The translations under genes and the position numbers were made by a program. This document shows positions 1 through 10,350 of a stretch of DNA of 33,893 nt, one piece after another (position 1 is the stretch's first letter; every line of letters starts with the position of its first letter). This DNA comes from Welwitschia mirabilis (lineage: Eukaryota > Gnetophyta > Gnetopsida > Welwitschiales), in NCBI GenBank assembly GCA_051453625.1, contig JBOZIK010000001.1, positions 118,427,294-118,461,186 of the forward strand. The letters are read 5' to 3'. The notes below the pieces were generated by a model. That model saw only the letters and a program-made list of their open reading frames with translations. It searched no databases and was not told the DNA's origin.

Positions 1-89
1 GAGTGAGCGAGAGAGAGAGAGAGAGAGAGAGTGAGAAGGAGGAGGAGGAGGAGAAGAAGAAGAAGAAGAAGAAGAAGAAGAAGAAGAAA
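1..89. repeat. Compound purine microsatellite (GA)n-(GGA)n-(GAA)n
   Basis: Three successive simple repeats on one strand: GA dinucleotides, a short GGA block, then GAA triplets to about position 89. It is cut by the window edge. It may lie in the Gypsy-1 3' LTR or in flanking DNA; the sequence does not say which. Confidence 0.95.
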
Positions 90-289
90 GTGTAATTATA
101 TGACCAAAAAAAGTATTTCTTTTTATAAGAGAGGAAAGAATTTCTATATATAAATAACAAAGGTACATAGCTCAAGATAATAAGATCACATAATTTAGCA
201 TTGATAAGTGGGATGAGTAATAAGTGACATTGAGGTATAAAAAAGATCATATTTATGACTCATGTACCTAACTAGGATGAGTAATTTTC
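90..289. other. Unclassified AT-rich sequence, possibly Gypsy-1 LTR interior
   Basis: No coding signal seen. It lies on the far side of the 682-base N run from the start of the Gypsy-1 3' LTR, so it could be the distal part of that LTR or the flank beyond it. The surviving 5' LTR remnant (5636-5880) covers only the other LTR end, so no comparison is possible. Confidence 0.4.
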
Positions 290-971
290 NNNNNNNNNNN
301 NNNNNNNNNNNNNNNNNNNNNNNNNNNNNNNNNNNNNNNNNNNNNNNNNNNNNNNNNNNNNNNNNNNNNNNNNNNNNNNNNNNNNNNNNNNNNNNNNNNN
401 NNNNNNNNNNNNNNNNNNNNNNNNNNNNNNNNNNNNNNNNNNNNNNNNNNNNNNNNNNNNNNNNNNNNNNNNNNNNNNNNNNNNNNNNNNNNNNNNNNNN
501 NNNNNNNNNNNNNNNNNNNNNNNNNNNNNNNNNNNNNNNNNNNNNNNNNNNNNNNNNNNNNNNNNNNNNNNNNNNNNNNNNNNNNNNNNNNNNNNNNNNN
601 NNNNNNNNNNNNNNNNNNNNNNNNNNNNNNNNNNNNNNNNNNNNNNNNNNNNNNNNNNNNNNNNNNNNNNNNNNNNNNNNNNNNNNNNNNNNNNNNNNNN
701 NNNNNNNNNNNNNNNNNNNNNNNNNNNNNNNNNNNNNNNNNNNNNNNNNNNNNNNNNNNNNNNNNNNNNNNNNNNNNNNNNNNNNNNNNNNNNNNNNNNN
801 NNNNNNNNNNNNNNNNNNNNNNNNNNNNNNNNNNNNNNNNNNNNNNNNNNNNNNNNNNNNNNNNNNNNNNNNNNNNNNNNNNNNNNNNNNNNNNNNNNNN
901 NNNNNNNNNNNNNNNNNNNNNNNNNNNNNNNNNNNNNNNNNNNNNNNNNNNNNNNNNNNNNNNNNNNNNNN
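290..971. other. Assembly gap (682 N)
   Basis: Run of N. The Gypsy-1 3' LTR enters this gap from its right side, so the gap probably hides most of that LTR. Confidence 0.99.
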
Positions 972-1008
972 TCAAGTAAATAAGGTTTACAAAATATGGG
1001 ATATAACA
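972..1008 (-). repeat. Gypsy-1 3' LTR, first 37 bases
   Basis: Read on the minus strand from 1008, the sequence starts TGTTATATCCCATATTTTG and matches the stretch read from 5880 with a few mismatches. A purine tract lies immediately upstream, as expected for a 3' LTR. The rest is in the N run. Confidence 0.8.
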
Positions 1009-1021
1009 TTCTCTCCCATTT
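1009..1021 (-). promoter_or_regulatory. Polypurine tract of Gypsy-1
   Basis: Minus-strand AAATGGGAGAGAA directly abuts the LTR TG. A purine run in this position primes plus-strand DNA synthesis in LTR retrotransposons. Confidence 0.75.
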
Positions 1022-1074
1022 ATATTGATTCACTCTTAGGAATCAAGATACATAAAAAGCTTAAGAAAATCTGA

Positions 1075-2893
1075 ATACATATTAGGAGATTTAAAAAGAT
1101 TTGGGTATTGATTTTTCATTCTTTCCTCTAACTCCCAAGTAGCTTCATTAAGATTATGATCACTTGAATTTATCTTTACTTGATGGATCCCCCTCTTTCA
1201 TAAATTGATAGTTCATTCATCCAGCACTAATTCTGGCTTTTTTATAGTTGAACAATTTGGTTCCACTTGAATATAAAACCAATTGAACACATAAGAAGGA
1301 TTTGAAATATAATTTATTATCATACTTACATGGAAAACATCATGCATATGTAATAATTGAGGAAGTAGAGTAATCATGTATGAAATATATCAAAATCTTT
1401 ATAATATTTTAAATTATCCCATAAATTAAGGAGCTAATTTTGATCTCTCAACTTCTCTAATTATTGATTTCATTTGTGATAGTTTAAGAAATACATGATC
1501 AACTATTTTGAACTCAAGCTAACTTCTTCAACAGTCTGCATATATATTTTATCTATTTGTTACTCCTTTAAGTTTATTCTTATTGATATTCATTTCACTT
1601 TTTATTTCTTATAATATTTTTAGTTCTATCATCAATTTTTCTTTAGATTTTATCCATGAAGTAGGTGTTTTACCCTCTCTATCATATAGGGCTTTAAATG
1701 GAGCCATTTGAATTAAACTTTGATAATTATTATTATATGTAAATTCTACCAATGGTAGATTCTCTTTCCAACTCTTGAGATTATCTAGAATACATACTCT
1801 CAAGAGATATTTTAAAATTTAATTAATTCTTTCTGCAAAACCATCTATTTGAGGATGAAATATAGTGCTCATATTTAACTTGGTTTCTAAATCCATTTAT
1901 AATTCTTGCTAAAAATTAGAAGTGAATTTTTAATGTATATTAGAGATAATTACTCAAAGCATATTTTATAATTGAATAAAATTTTAAATATATACTTTAG
2001 CTATATTCTTGACATCATAGGTAGACTTTATTGGAATAAAATGTGCTAACTTAGTTACCCTATTAATTATAACTATAATAGAGTCATTACTTGAGTTTTT
2101 TAGAGTCTTACAATAAAGTCCAAGCAAATCACATCTTCTTTATATTTTGAAATATTATGAGGATAAAATAATCCTAATAGATTTCTATGTTTTGCTTTAA
2201 CTTGTTGACAATTAAGGCATCTTGACATAAATTTTTCTATATTCTTTTTCATACCTGATTATTAAAATTTTTATTTCATGTTTTGATACATTTTAGTTCC
2301 TTTAGGATGATGTACTATAGGTGAATTATGAAATTTAGACATTAGCTTATATCTAATTCCATCTATATTAGGAACCAAGAATCTTCCCTTGAATCTAATA
2401 ATATCATTTGAATTAATAATAAAATTTTATAAATCTATTAATTTTTAAAACTAGTTCTTTAAGTTGTGACAATTCTCATCTTTTCTTTTTGTCCCTCTAA
2501 TGTAATGATAGGAATTTGGTGTTAAATTCTATAATTACTTTAAGATAACATCGTCTACTAAGAACATCTATAACCTTATTTCCCTTACCCTTATAGTATA
2601 AAATCTCTAGATNNNNNNNNNNNNNNNNNNNNNNNNNNNNNNNNNNNNNNNNNNNNNNNNNNNNNNNNNNNNNNNNNNNNNNNNNNNNNNNNNNNNNNNN
2701 NNNNNNNNNNNNNNNNNNNNNNNNNNNNNNNNNNNNNNNNNNNNNNNNNNNNNNNNNNNNNNNNNNNNNNNNNNNNNNNNTGAATAGGATAATTTCTTTC
2801 ATAAATTTTAAGTTATCTTAATCTATAAGATATTACTTTTTTATCTTGTTCAAGCACCACTTCGAGATCTTCTCCAAATTCATCAGTATAAAC
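1075..2893 (-). pseudogene. Gypsy-1 pol remnant: RNase H, integrase, chromodomain-like C-terminus
   Basis: Domains in minus-strand order are as follows. RNase H runs from 2893 (VYTDEFGEDLEVVLEQ, then RLRQ-like LKIYERNYP). It continues through a 168-base gap to GKGNKVIDVLSRR near 2560, the usual GKANVVADALSRR end. The integrase HHCC zinc region is at about 2335-2180 (HNSPIVHHPKGTKMY, then CLNCQQVKAKHRN). The integrase core is at about 2140-1640, with RVTKLAHFIPIKSTYDV, then FHPQIDGFAERIN, which keeps the likely catalytic Glu, then LPLVEFTYNN. The SDRDP segment carrying the second catalytic Asp is destroyed. A C-terminal part at about 1400-1075 keeps HDVFHVSM and EATWELEERMKNQYPNLF. Several stops and frame changes make it non-functional. 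RT is absent because Copia-A and a deletion follow upstream. Confidence 0.88.
2613..2780. other. Assembly gap (168 N) inside the Gypsy-1 RNase H region
   Basis: Run of N. The flanking reading frames are the front and back of one RNase H domain, so the gap probably spans its middle; 168 bases is a plausible size for the missing part. Confidence 0.97.
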
Positions 2894-3204
2894 TGATAGA
2901 ATTGAGAACCCTAGAGGGGGGTGAATAGGTTCTTTTAAAAACTTAAGCTCAATACTAAAAATAAATCTATCTAAGCACAGCTCACATATGAAAGTAATTA
3001 ATTTAAGAATGTGCATAAAATAATAGAAATTTGAAAATGAAAAATAAAAAATAAAATACACAACATACCAATTTTGATACAAGTAGGTTTATAGTGGTTC
3101 GGGAACTCCCTTACTCCACTCTTGACAATCAGCTTCTTTCAAGCTTGATCTTGGATCTCTGTTACTTCACAGGTTTTCCAGGTTTACTTGTAATCCTTAC
3201 AAGT

Positions 3205-3304
3205 GGACTTTTACAAGATAAGTCTTAACCTTCACAATGGACTTTTAGAGGCTAAGTCTCAACCTTCATAATAGAATTTTAGAGGGCAAGTATCAACTTA
3301 TCGC
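3205..3304. repeat. 34-bp tandem repeat, three copies, in the Copia-A LTR
   Basis: Units start at 3205, 3239 and 3273. The first two read GGACTTTTACAAGATAAG- and GGACTTTTAGAGGCTAAG-, and the third is diverged. The LTRs at 7077, 10412 and 18388 show only one such unit, so the expansion is specific to this LTR subfamily. Confidence 0.8.
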
Positions 3305-3747
3305 AAGGAAGTAGTGATGTGGTGATGCCTTGATTACACAAATATTACATGCTCTGTAGCAGAACAATGAATGTAGTTCTTGTCTAACAGATCATAATAA
3401 TAAAGCTTTTAGATCTGACTCTGAATAAAGTACCTGTGTTAATGACGAATCTCATCAAGTTAGATGTAAAGCAGTACAATAATACACCAATCAAGAAATC
3501 ACAGCTTGATCTTTCAGATCCAAAATAATTTAGCCAAATAAGAGTAGTGCCAAAAAGATCTGTAGGTCATCTATTGCCTAGCTATTTATAATGGAAGGTT
3601 ATTAGGATTTTATACATTTGAATTGCATCTCCAACGACTATAAATGACTAGAAAATGACTATCTAATGATTAAATAATGGATACATAACATTTAGATAAT
3701 TTTCTTTCCCATGCCATCTAGTCGACACCATCAAAATTTAATCGAAC

Positions 3748-3847
3748 NNNNNNNNNNNNNNNNNNNNNNNNNNNNNNNNNNNNNNNNNNNNNNNNNNNNN
3801 NNNNNNNNNNNNNNNNNNNNNNNNNNNNNNNNNNNNNNNNNNNNNNN
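3748..3847. other. Assembly gap (exactly 100 N)
   Basis: A run of exactly 100 N inside the Copia-A LTR. This is a common placeholder length, so the true size may be unknown. Confidence 0.98.
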
Positions 3848-4377
3848 GAACCCATGTGATGCTGTGAATTACATAGGTCATCTAAGAGAGAAATTCAGTC
3901 ATCTCAAGTTTTTACATCTCCAAGTCTAATCAACCTCATTTGAGTCTGATCGAATCTAGTCTAGTTGACCCCAGTTTGGTCAACCCCAACCTGGGTCCAT
4001 GTGACCCCTTATCTCTCAGTCTGGAACTACTGTCTATCAAGTATTCAAATTCGGTCAACCCCATGAAAATACGATTGAATCCTTGCCATTTAGTTGAGAA
4101 GCACTGATTCTTCAGGTTACAGGCTCGGTTGACCCCATCAGAATTCGGTTGATCCATCTTGGTTCAGTTTATTTTCTATTGATAGCTTCAGGTATGGTCG
4201 ACTTCTTTAGGATCTGATTGACCCCTCTAAAGGGTAAATTAATTACTCAGATTTCTGGTGCATGTTTTGGTTCCATTTTTCAACCTACAAAAACTCAAAA
4301 TCTTTTGCATAAAAGATAGATCATTTTTCTATTCAAGAGATATTAGTTTGACATCAATTGGTAAATATAATCCAAAA

Positions 4378-4391
4378 ACCTCCCCCTTTAA
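4378..4391 (-). promoter_or_regulatory. Polypurine tract of Copia-A
   Basis: The minus-strand purine run (plus strand ACCTCCCCCTTTA) lies directly inside the LTR edge, at the same place as the tracts at 8525 and 11873. Confidence 0.7.
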
Positions 4392-5056
4392 CATTAATGG
4401 AAAATAAATAAGTGATTTAAAAATTAACCACATTTAAGCTCTTTAACAAAATAATTTTAAGATATTTTAACGTAATAAAAGATCCCCCTTTCTTAAAGCC
4501 ATATAAACAATTTAAACAAAGGATAACATACTGAAACAAACCATTTTCTTACCCTTTGATAAAACAATAGATATGTTTGAAACAAATATTTTGAAAACAC
4601 CATATTTTCTTCCCTTTTGATATCAATGACAAAGAAAATATAATCATTAAATATGTATCCAAAAATATCAAATTTTCTCCCACTATCTTGATACCATTTG
4701 TAAAAGTAATAATACAAAATTTTAAGACAAGTTAACGTATTTAAAGAACTAAACTTTTGTGCTTTTGAATACACCAAATTTTATATGCACAATTTAGGAA
4801 TTGAAAAAAGCATAATGATAATGCAAATGATTTAAGAATACTTATTCAATGGTGATGACAAAAATATTTTTGTTTACTTTCAATTTTAATATTTCCAACA
4901 TAAGCACATATGATATTACACCATCAAATGAGATATACCAAGAAATGCAAAGATTTTACTAATAAGATAACTAATTTGCATTAATGGAAAAACATTACCA
5001 GTTTAACAAGACAAGATTACAACTTAAAAAGAAAAGTGCTCATTGAGAGCATACAT
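4392..5056. other. Copia-A 3' internal non-coding region
   Basis: AT-rich sequence between env-like ORF and polypurine tract. It shares scattered blocks with 8539-9000 and 11887-12360, for example the CATTAAGAG-like and ACAAAGGAGAGAA-like stretches. Short open frames here have no similarity I recognise. Confidence 0.6.
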
Positions 5057-5635
5057 CTAAAAAATAACAATCCAAGAAGAACTAAGTCTTTCCTTTTTGA
5101 CAACAAAGGCAAGGAGAGAACATAAGACATGATCTGAAAGACAAGAAATTTTAATCGAACTCATTCTCTTCTTCTTCTTCTTCTTCTTCTTCTTCAGATT
5201 TTCCTCTAAATCTTCCTTATCTCCTTTAGTATAAGCAGAGTTGGTAGCCTTAGCTAAGGTATTTAAAATATCATAACCAGATGTAATGAGGGCTTTTTTC
5301 ATGTGTTTAGTACAGGAGTCAATCCATTTTAAATATGAAAGAGTCTCATCTGGAGATGCTTCCTTTGGGATTTTAGAAGGGGATTTCTTCGAAGGGGCAA
5401 AAATATGCATATGAGACAAGGTCGCACACCTAATGGGTGACATTGGCTAGCAAGATTCTAGCTTCGGATGGAAATTTACATGGAAATGGTTATAAATATC
5501 AGTGATAATCACAAAATAGAGTAAAGCCCTTGTTCTGTGGTACTCTAACTACGAGGCTATATTTTTTAGTATTATGGTAGGAGCATCAATGGAATGCTCT
5601 GTTCCTATCAAATAGAGTAAAGCCCTTGTTATGTG
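5057..5635 (-). pseudogene. Env-like ORF remnant of Copia-A (C-terminal part)
   Basis: An open minus-strand stretch from about 5443 to 5057 encodes a protein segment with LSHMHIFAPSKKSPSK, then YLKWIDSCTKHMKKALI, then a lysine-rich run from the TTC/GAA tract. The same segment, with substitutions, is recognisable near 9000-9420 and 12360-12770. In the copy at 12340-13394 it is the distal half of an ORF between pol and the 3' LTR, the position of env-like genes in Sireviruses. Upstream sequence to 5635 still matches the other copies. No function is proven for such ORFs in plants. The Met that opens the longest frame is internal to the ancestral ORF. Confidence 0.65.
5166..5196. repeat. (TTC)n microsatellite in the env-like remnant
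   Basis: About ten TTC triplets. On the coding (minus) strand they give Glu/Lys-rich codons depending on frame. Related but imperfect TTC-rich stretches lie at the equivalent place in the other two copies (about 9010-9065 and 12370-12425). Confidence 0.9.
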
Positions 5636-5880
5636 ATTTTAATTCCTTACATAATAGAATTATCTAATTTTAAATGTTTGGATAGCTTTTCTTACAAAAA
5701 CGTTCTAACATAATTTTTATTATTTTTATGATAAAGTATGAAAATTATAAACTAAGGTTAATTTAAAATGACATTTTATTTTGACAAGGCCTCTAAATAA
5801 GGATAATTAGTCATTTCACTAAAATATTAATATGCTTAATGTTTATGTAAATAAAGGTTTACAAAATATGGGATATGACA
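5636..5880 (-). repeat. Gypsy-1 5' LTR remnant (about 245 bp)
   Basis: Read on the minus strand from 5880 it starts TGTCATATCCCATATTTTG and matches the 3' LTR start at 1008. It is cut at about 5636, where it meets Copia-A sequence. Beyond 5880 the sequence turns at once into LINE RT coding sequence, which fixes this as the outer edge. Confidence 0.75.
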
Positions 5881-7071
5881 CTATCGTAGACCTATTACTA
5901 TGGCAAAGTACCCATGAATATACTAATCGATGTTAAGGTTAAATCTTACTAAACTTTTAAATATAAAGTAAGCTTAATAATTTTTTCTTAAAAATCATTG
6001 CTTCTCAAAACATGTTTGAGAAACGTCTAGGAAATAATGTTGTAGGCCTTCTTAATGTCAAGTTGAAGGATGCAATATTTGATTATTCTTTGAAGGGAAA
6101 ATGAAAATTGTATTAATATGAACAATCTATTATAGAATATTTATTTCTTTTGGGAATCCAACCTCATTCTTTTTTACTAATAAGAAAAGGTGAAATCTAA
6201 TCCTTTTGACTAAGATTTTGAAAAACAACTTGTAGATGACATTATATACACTAATAAACTTATAGTATTAAACCTCTAATGCCTTGATTTATTTGGGGTG
6301 ATGATAACATTAGCATTCTTTTAGTGTATAGCATTCTAATTGTATTTAAAATCTAATTAAAATCTCCATTGATCTAAATGCCTATGTAGTGCCACAACTT
6401 TCAACAATTTGACTATTCATCCATCTAGACCTAGACTTCTATTTGATTTCATCATTGTTAAAACATTTCAAATATTATGCTAAGTAGTGGATATAAGGAT
6501 TTCATGGTCTTTTCATCATTATATATAGTTATAAGAAATTTTTATGTGTTTCATAGCTAATCATAATTGCTAGAGGTTGTCAGTGAAAACATTTAGAATT
6601 CTATCTTCTTAAATAGTCTCTTCACTAATCTTGGTTTCAGAGATCCTATTAGATTATCTCCTCTAATTAACCATGTCAAAAGAATATGTTGTATATTTAT
6701 TGTAATTGTTTAAATATATGATATGAGTTACCTAATATGAGTAATTTGCTCTTATTTATGGATGGAATAAAGCTTCCACAATTTCTTCTATTCTTCTAGG
6801 TAATGACCTTTACCTTTTCACTATTTGAGATAAATGCCTCTTAGCTTTTACTCTATATTATTTGCCTTATCTAGTTTCTTTCTTTAGAATTTACTCTATT
6901 TCTTAAGACATATCTTTATGTGGGTAAGATTCATTTGAAGAACTACAATTGGATTCCCCTCATATCTTTTCTAGTTATTACTAATAAATTATTTAAATTT
7001 TTTATTTTACAACTAAACTAATTCAAATGCAAATTGGCTCTTTTTTTATTTATCATTATTGGGGATAAGAA
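5881..7071 (-). pseudogene. LINE (L1-type) ORF2 fragment with reverse transcriptase
   Basis: Minus-strand motifs typical of plant L1 reverse transcriptase appear in order across frames. SNRSLGLDG (usual NKSPGPDG) is near 6450. NVIYKLFFKILVKRIRF and KKNEVGFPKEINIL are near 6260-6130. QLDIKKAYNIIS and TFLKHVLRSNDF (usual LDMxKAYDxVxWxFL) are near 6065-6000. IHGYFA then GLR (usual GxFxxxRGLRQGDPLSP) is near 5910. The fragment stops at 5881 where the Gypsy-1 LTR begins, so the catalytic YADD part lies elsewhere or is lost. The 7071-6480 part is the poorly conserved linker before RT. It is the continuation of the LINE endonuclease piece at 19840-20520, separated by the copia composite. Stops and frame changes make it dead. 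Confidence 0.82.
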
Positions 7072-7076
7072 AATAG
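7072..7076. repeat. Left target-site duplication AATAG of the copia composite
   Basis: AATAG directly precedes the LTR TGTAGG at 7077 and matches the AATAG at 19835-19839 exactly. Confidence 0.85.
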
Positions 7077-8524
7077 TGTAGGATAGAGAACCCTAGAGGG
7101 GGAAGGGTTAATAGGTTTCTAAAATTATTTAAATAACTTCATAATATTAACTTACTTAAAATGGATAACTAAAAACTTGTGTAAGAAAACTAGAACTATT
7201 CTAAAAAATGAAATAATATAAAGCATATAAATACAAATAAGAAGCATACAAGATTTATAGTGATTTGGGAAAATCCTCCACTTCACTCTCAATGATAAGC
7301 TTTTATCCAAGCCTAATTCGAGTCTCTGTTAATCTCTTCCAGGTATTGCAGGTTTACCTATAACCTTTACAAATAGGCTTTTTTTTTTATTAGTCTTAAC
7401 CTTTTGCAAGAAAGCATAGTAGTGATGATAGTATGCCCAAATGCATAAGTATCACTTGATTTGTGGCTCATTGAAAGTATTGAAGCAATTCTTTAAAAGA
7501 TGGTACAACCTAAAAATAAAGAGTGCTATAGATCTGATCATGTATATAAAGATACCACAGTTCTTGGTTCATCTTTAATTAGGATTAGATGCCCATAAAT
7601 ACAATGAATAAATCCAAAAGATTTAAAAGTTTAGTATAGTGATTTTAAATCTTGAAAAAGTAAAGTGAAAGACTTCTAGGGTTTTTACAAGTAAAAAGAT
7701 CTTCCAATAGACATAAAATGGATACATAATAGCTATAAAATTTGTGTTTTCATCACAACCTATTGACTTCTCAAAACTCTAGTTGATCCCATCTAGTGTT
7801 GTTACTTAAATTAGTTACCCTTGTGTTCTTTTCATCAATCTATTTTCTCATGGCTTCACGTTCAATTGACCCTTCAGGGTCTGATCGACTGCTCATCCAG
7901 TTACCTACATATCTATCTTATTACCTACTTGGCTTAGATAAAATCTGTCAAATTTTTTTACTCTAAGTCTAGTTAATTCCTAAGGAATCCAATCAATCCC
8001 TTTCTAATAAACTATGTAGTATTGATGCTCAGTTATACAAGTTCAGTTGATCCATCATATGACTAGTCAATCCCTTGATGATCCACTAGGAAGTATCAAG
8101 TGCATAGTGCTTAGATCTAGTCGACCCCTCATATGTCTAGTTAACCCCTTAACAATTAGCTAAGAAGTACTGAATGCACAGTGCTATAATCTATTCAACC
8201 CCTCAGATGTTTAATCAACCCCTTAATTATTAATTCAAAAGTACTAGTGCTTAGCTTTACAGATCTAGTCGAACCTTCAAATATCTGATTGACCCCTTTG
8301 AATTCAATTCACTTCTGTGTGTTTGCTTCAGGTGTAGTTAACCCCTCTGAAGTCTAGTTGATCTCTTAATAGGGTAACAAAACTTGATAGATTTCAGGAT
8401 CAAAATGCAAGAAACATTGCTTTAGCTTCTGTCCTCCACTTGATCAATATTTTTTGTTCAAGATACAATTAATTTTGCTTAAAAAACATTAGTTTGACAT
8501 CAATTAGCAAATAATAATTTATTA
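7077..8524 (-). repeat. Copia LTR, left outer copy (1448 bp)
   Basis: It runs from TGTAGGATAGAGAACCC to AATAATAATTTATTA. Its length equals the right outer LTR within one base. It is flanked outside by AATAG and inside by a polypurine tract, so it is the 3' LTR of the left unit. Confidence 0.9.
8060..8275. repeat. 74-bp minisatellite inside the copia LTR
   Basis: About three diverged units. Each has CTAGTYAAYCCCTTRA..., then AAGTACT-/CATAGTGCT-like words, then a GACCCCTCAGATGT-like end. Equivalent arrays lie in the middle LTR (about 11370-11600) and the right LTR (about 19355-19565), so the array is a family trait and not a local event. Confidence 0.75.
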
Positions 8525-8538
8525 ATCTCCTCCTTTGA
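8525..8538 (-). promoter_or_regulatory. Polypurine tract, left unit
   Basis: Minus strand TCAAAGGAGGAGAT directly abuts the LTR. It is nearly identical to the tract at 11873. Confidence 0.8.
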
Positions 8539-8999
8539 GAAGATTATAGTTGGAAAAACCCCCCCTCACAAATTGCTTATTAACTTTCAAAAAAATATTA
8601 ACCATTTTATATCAATTAACACATTATGGAAAGTTTTAAATTTGTGCCAAAATTAAAATAATTTAAAATACAATTTGTAAAACATGAAAATGCCAAAATA
8701 TATAAGATAAACAACATTTTGATCATGAATCATTTAATAACTATAAGATATACTAGTAATTAGAATTCATAGTGAAAATTGATGTGCATAAAAAATTTGA
8801 GATAGAAAATTTTTAAACATAAAACTAAATGCATTTCTATTACTGAAAGATAAATAGTATAAATAAAAGTGATTATCAAGAGTAAATACAACTAAAAGAA
8901 ACTTAAACAACTAACTAATTCTTTCATTTGGACATCAATATCAAAGGAGAGAAGGAACACCAGCATGAAAGAAAAACATAAGCATAGAAAGAGAGGTTT
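8539..8999. other. 3' internal non-coding region, left unit
   Basis: AT-rich and alignable by eye with 11887-12360 (shared TTTTGATCATGAAT, CATTTATTACTGAAAGAT-like blocks). No coding signal. Confidence 0.65.
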
Positions 9000-10049
9000 A
9001 GTCAAATTTATCTGCTTCCTCCTCTTCTGATTCTTCTTTATAATTTTCTTCTTCTTCCTCCTCTTATTTGGCTTCCTTCTATGATAAGATTTTGGCTTTC
9101 TCTAAAGTGTTAGAAATCTCATACCTAGCTATAATTGGAGCTTCTTTCATATGCCTGGTATAAGAGTTAATCTGTCTCAGGCATGAAATAGTCTCTTTTG
9201 GTAAGGCTTACTTGGAAGAAGGATATCTAGACGACTTCTTGGATCTAGTAAAGATATGCATGCGAGAGAATGTCATATGTCCAATGGATGACATTAGATT
9301 AAGGATTTCAAGCTTTGGATAAAAAGTAACTCGATAATAACGACAAAGATTTGTAATCAATGCAGAGTAGGATAGAGCACTAGTTTCGTGATACTCCATC
9401 TAAGAAATCATATTATTTAGTATAATGGTATTGACATTAGTGAAATGCCTAGTGCCTATCAAGTACATCAAATAGACCCTATAGTTAGAGGCCTCATCAT
9501 GATGACTTGCTAAAGGTAAGAAATTATAAGTAAAAACTAAATTAAGAAACTTATACTCTGGAGTAAGCAAAGAAGTCAAAATAGTGTGCTTTCAACTATA
9601 AAACTTATCATAAAGCTTTCTTGTAACCTATGCTTTATCTTCTATGGAGTCATGAAGAGGCCAAAAATTCTCAAAGTTTCATCTTAGAAGATCAGTAATG
9701 GCTATAATGTAGTTTGCAGTCATCTTCATCTTCTTCCCTAAAATGAGGGTTTAAGGGTTCTAGTGTCAGCATTATAAGAAGCATTAAAATAAAATATCCT
9801 AGTAAGAAAATAATAAGAAGGACATGAAATATCAAGAAAATAGGAGAGATCTAGATCTCACAAGAGTTAGATCACATCTCTAAGTTCTCTTAGCTTTGAA
9901 GTAGTAACATTATCTTTCTTAACATAGTGTCTTCTTCTCAAACATGTCAGTGAACTTGTCCAAAGAATCTTTAGATACTCCCTTGTAGAAATAAGCAGGA
10001 TCTTTACTGACAACCTTAATTTACCTTCTTTTAGAAGGTTCTTAGCCAT
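9000..10049 (-). pseudogene. Env-like ORF, left unit (broken)
   Basis: The start codon at 10049-10047 (MAKNLLKEGK...) aligns with the MANEPYRRRKK start of the copy at 13394. Frames shift soon after, and the same protein reappears in pieces: YHETSALSYSALITNLCRY and SRMHIFTRSKKSS near 9400-9210. The region then ends in a Glu-rich TTC/GAA tract near 9010-9065. It lies between an incomplete internal region and the left LTR. The 10060-10350 stretch upstream matches 13440-13700, showing that this unit derives from the same element structure. It is non-functional. Confidence 0.7.
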
Positions 10050-10350
10050 TACAACCACTTAGTAGGAGCTTGAATATGAGAAAAATCTAATAAAAACACT
10101 AGATCTAAAAGAGATAGTTGGTTAAAAAATAATGAAAAGGGTTTGGACTCCACTTGCTTTTAAAAAGAAGGTTGATTAGGTTGATTTTGATAAAGAAATT
10201 GCATACATCAATGAATCTTTCACATTATAATCCTACAATTCTTATTGGCCTATTTAAGTTCTAGTTGACCTATCAAGATGTAGGTTACAATATTATTAGG
10301 GTCTAGGCAATTAAGCTTTTAGGCCAGTTAACCAACCTCTCTGGTTGACT
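10050..10350 (-). other. Internal spacer of the left copia unit, upstream of env-like
   Basis: It matches the spacer between pol and env-like ORF at about 13440-13700, including the GGGTCTAGGCAATTAAGC / TTAGGTTCTAGGTGACTAG pair. In the complete unit, RNase H coding follows at the next position; here the assembly gap begins instead. Confidence 0.7.

Larger units (their letters stand above)
2894..4377 (-). repeat. Copia-A 3' LTR (about 1.48 kb including a 100-N gap)
   Basis: The left end reads TGATAGAATTGAGAACCC then TAGAGGGGGGTGAATAGG, matching the termini at 7077 and 18388. The right end carries the shared TTAGTTTGACATCAATTGG stretch, then about 25 further bases. The first base pair is TGA where the relatives have TGTA, so the exact end may be eroded. 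The body contains many GTTGACC/GTCAACC-like words. Confidence 0.82.
2894..5635 (-). mobile_element. Copia-A: truncated Sirevirus-type element (3' LTR plus env-like end)
   Basis: This is the 3' part of a minus-strand copia element. It comprises an LTR (2894 to about 4377), a polypurine tract, about 650 bases of non-coding internal sequence (4392-5056), and the end of an env-like ORF. It lacks pol, gag, primer site and 5' LTR. The left boundary falls within Gypsy-1 RNase H coding sequence; the five bases before it are TAAAC. The right boundary joins a Gypsy-1 LTR remnant at about 5636, so the missing parts were removed by one deletion that also took Gypsy-1 gag-RT. The LTR is related to those at 7077, 10412 and 18388 but belongs to a different subfamily. 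Confidence 0.8.
972..5880 (-). mobile_element. Gypsy-1: Ty3/gypsy chromovirus-like (Tekay/Del-type) element, interrupted and internally deleted
   Basis: This minus-strand element has matching LTR starts at 1008 and 5880. Both begin TGT(T/C)ATATCCCATATTTTG and stay alike until the N run cuts the left one. The internal region keeps RNase H, integrase and a chromodomain-like C-terminus (2893-1075). Gag, protease and most RT are missing. Copia-A (2894-5635) sits inside it, entering within RNase H. Its right end at 5881 abuts LINE RT sequence, so it was inserted in that LINE; the expected duplication would be CTATC (5881-5885), but the left end is not visible. The Tekay/Del assignment rests on the LTR start and the EATWELEE C-terminal motif and is inference. 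It is clearly inactive. Confidence 0.8.

Noticed and set aside
262-1074. Open frames across the first N run
   Set aside because: Almost all codons are N; the readable ends show LTR and polypurine sequence.
3936-4157. Minus-strand 73-codon frame
   Set aside because: It lies inside the Copia-A LTR and is driven by its repeated GTTGACC words.
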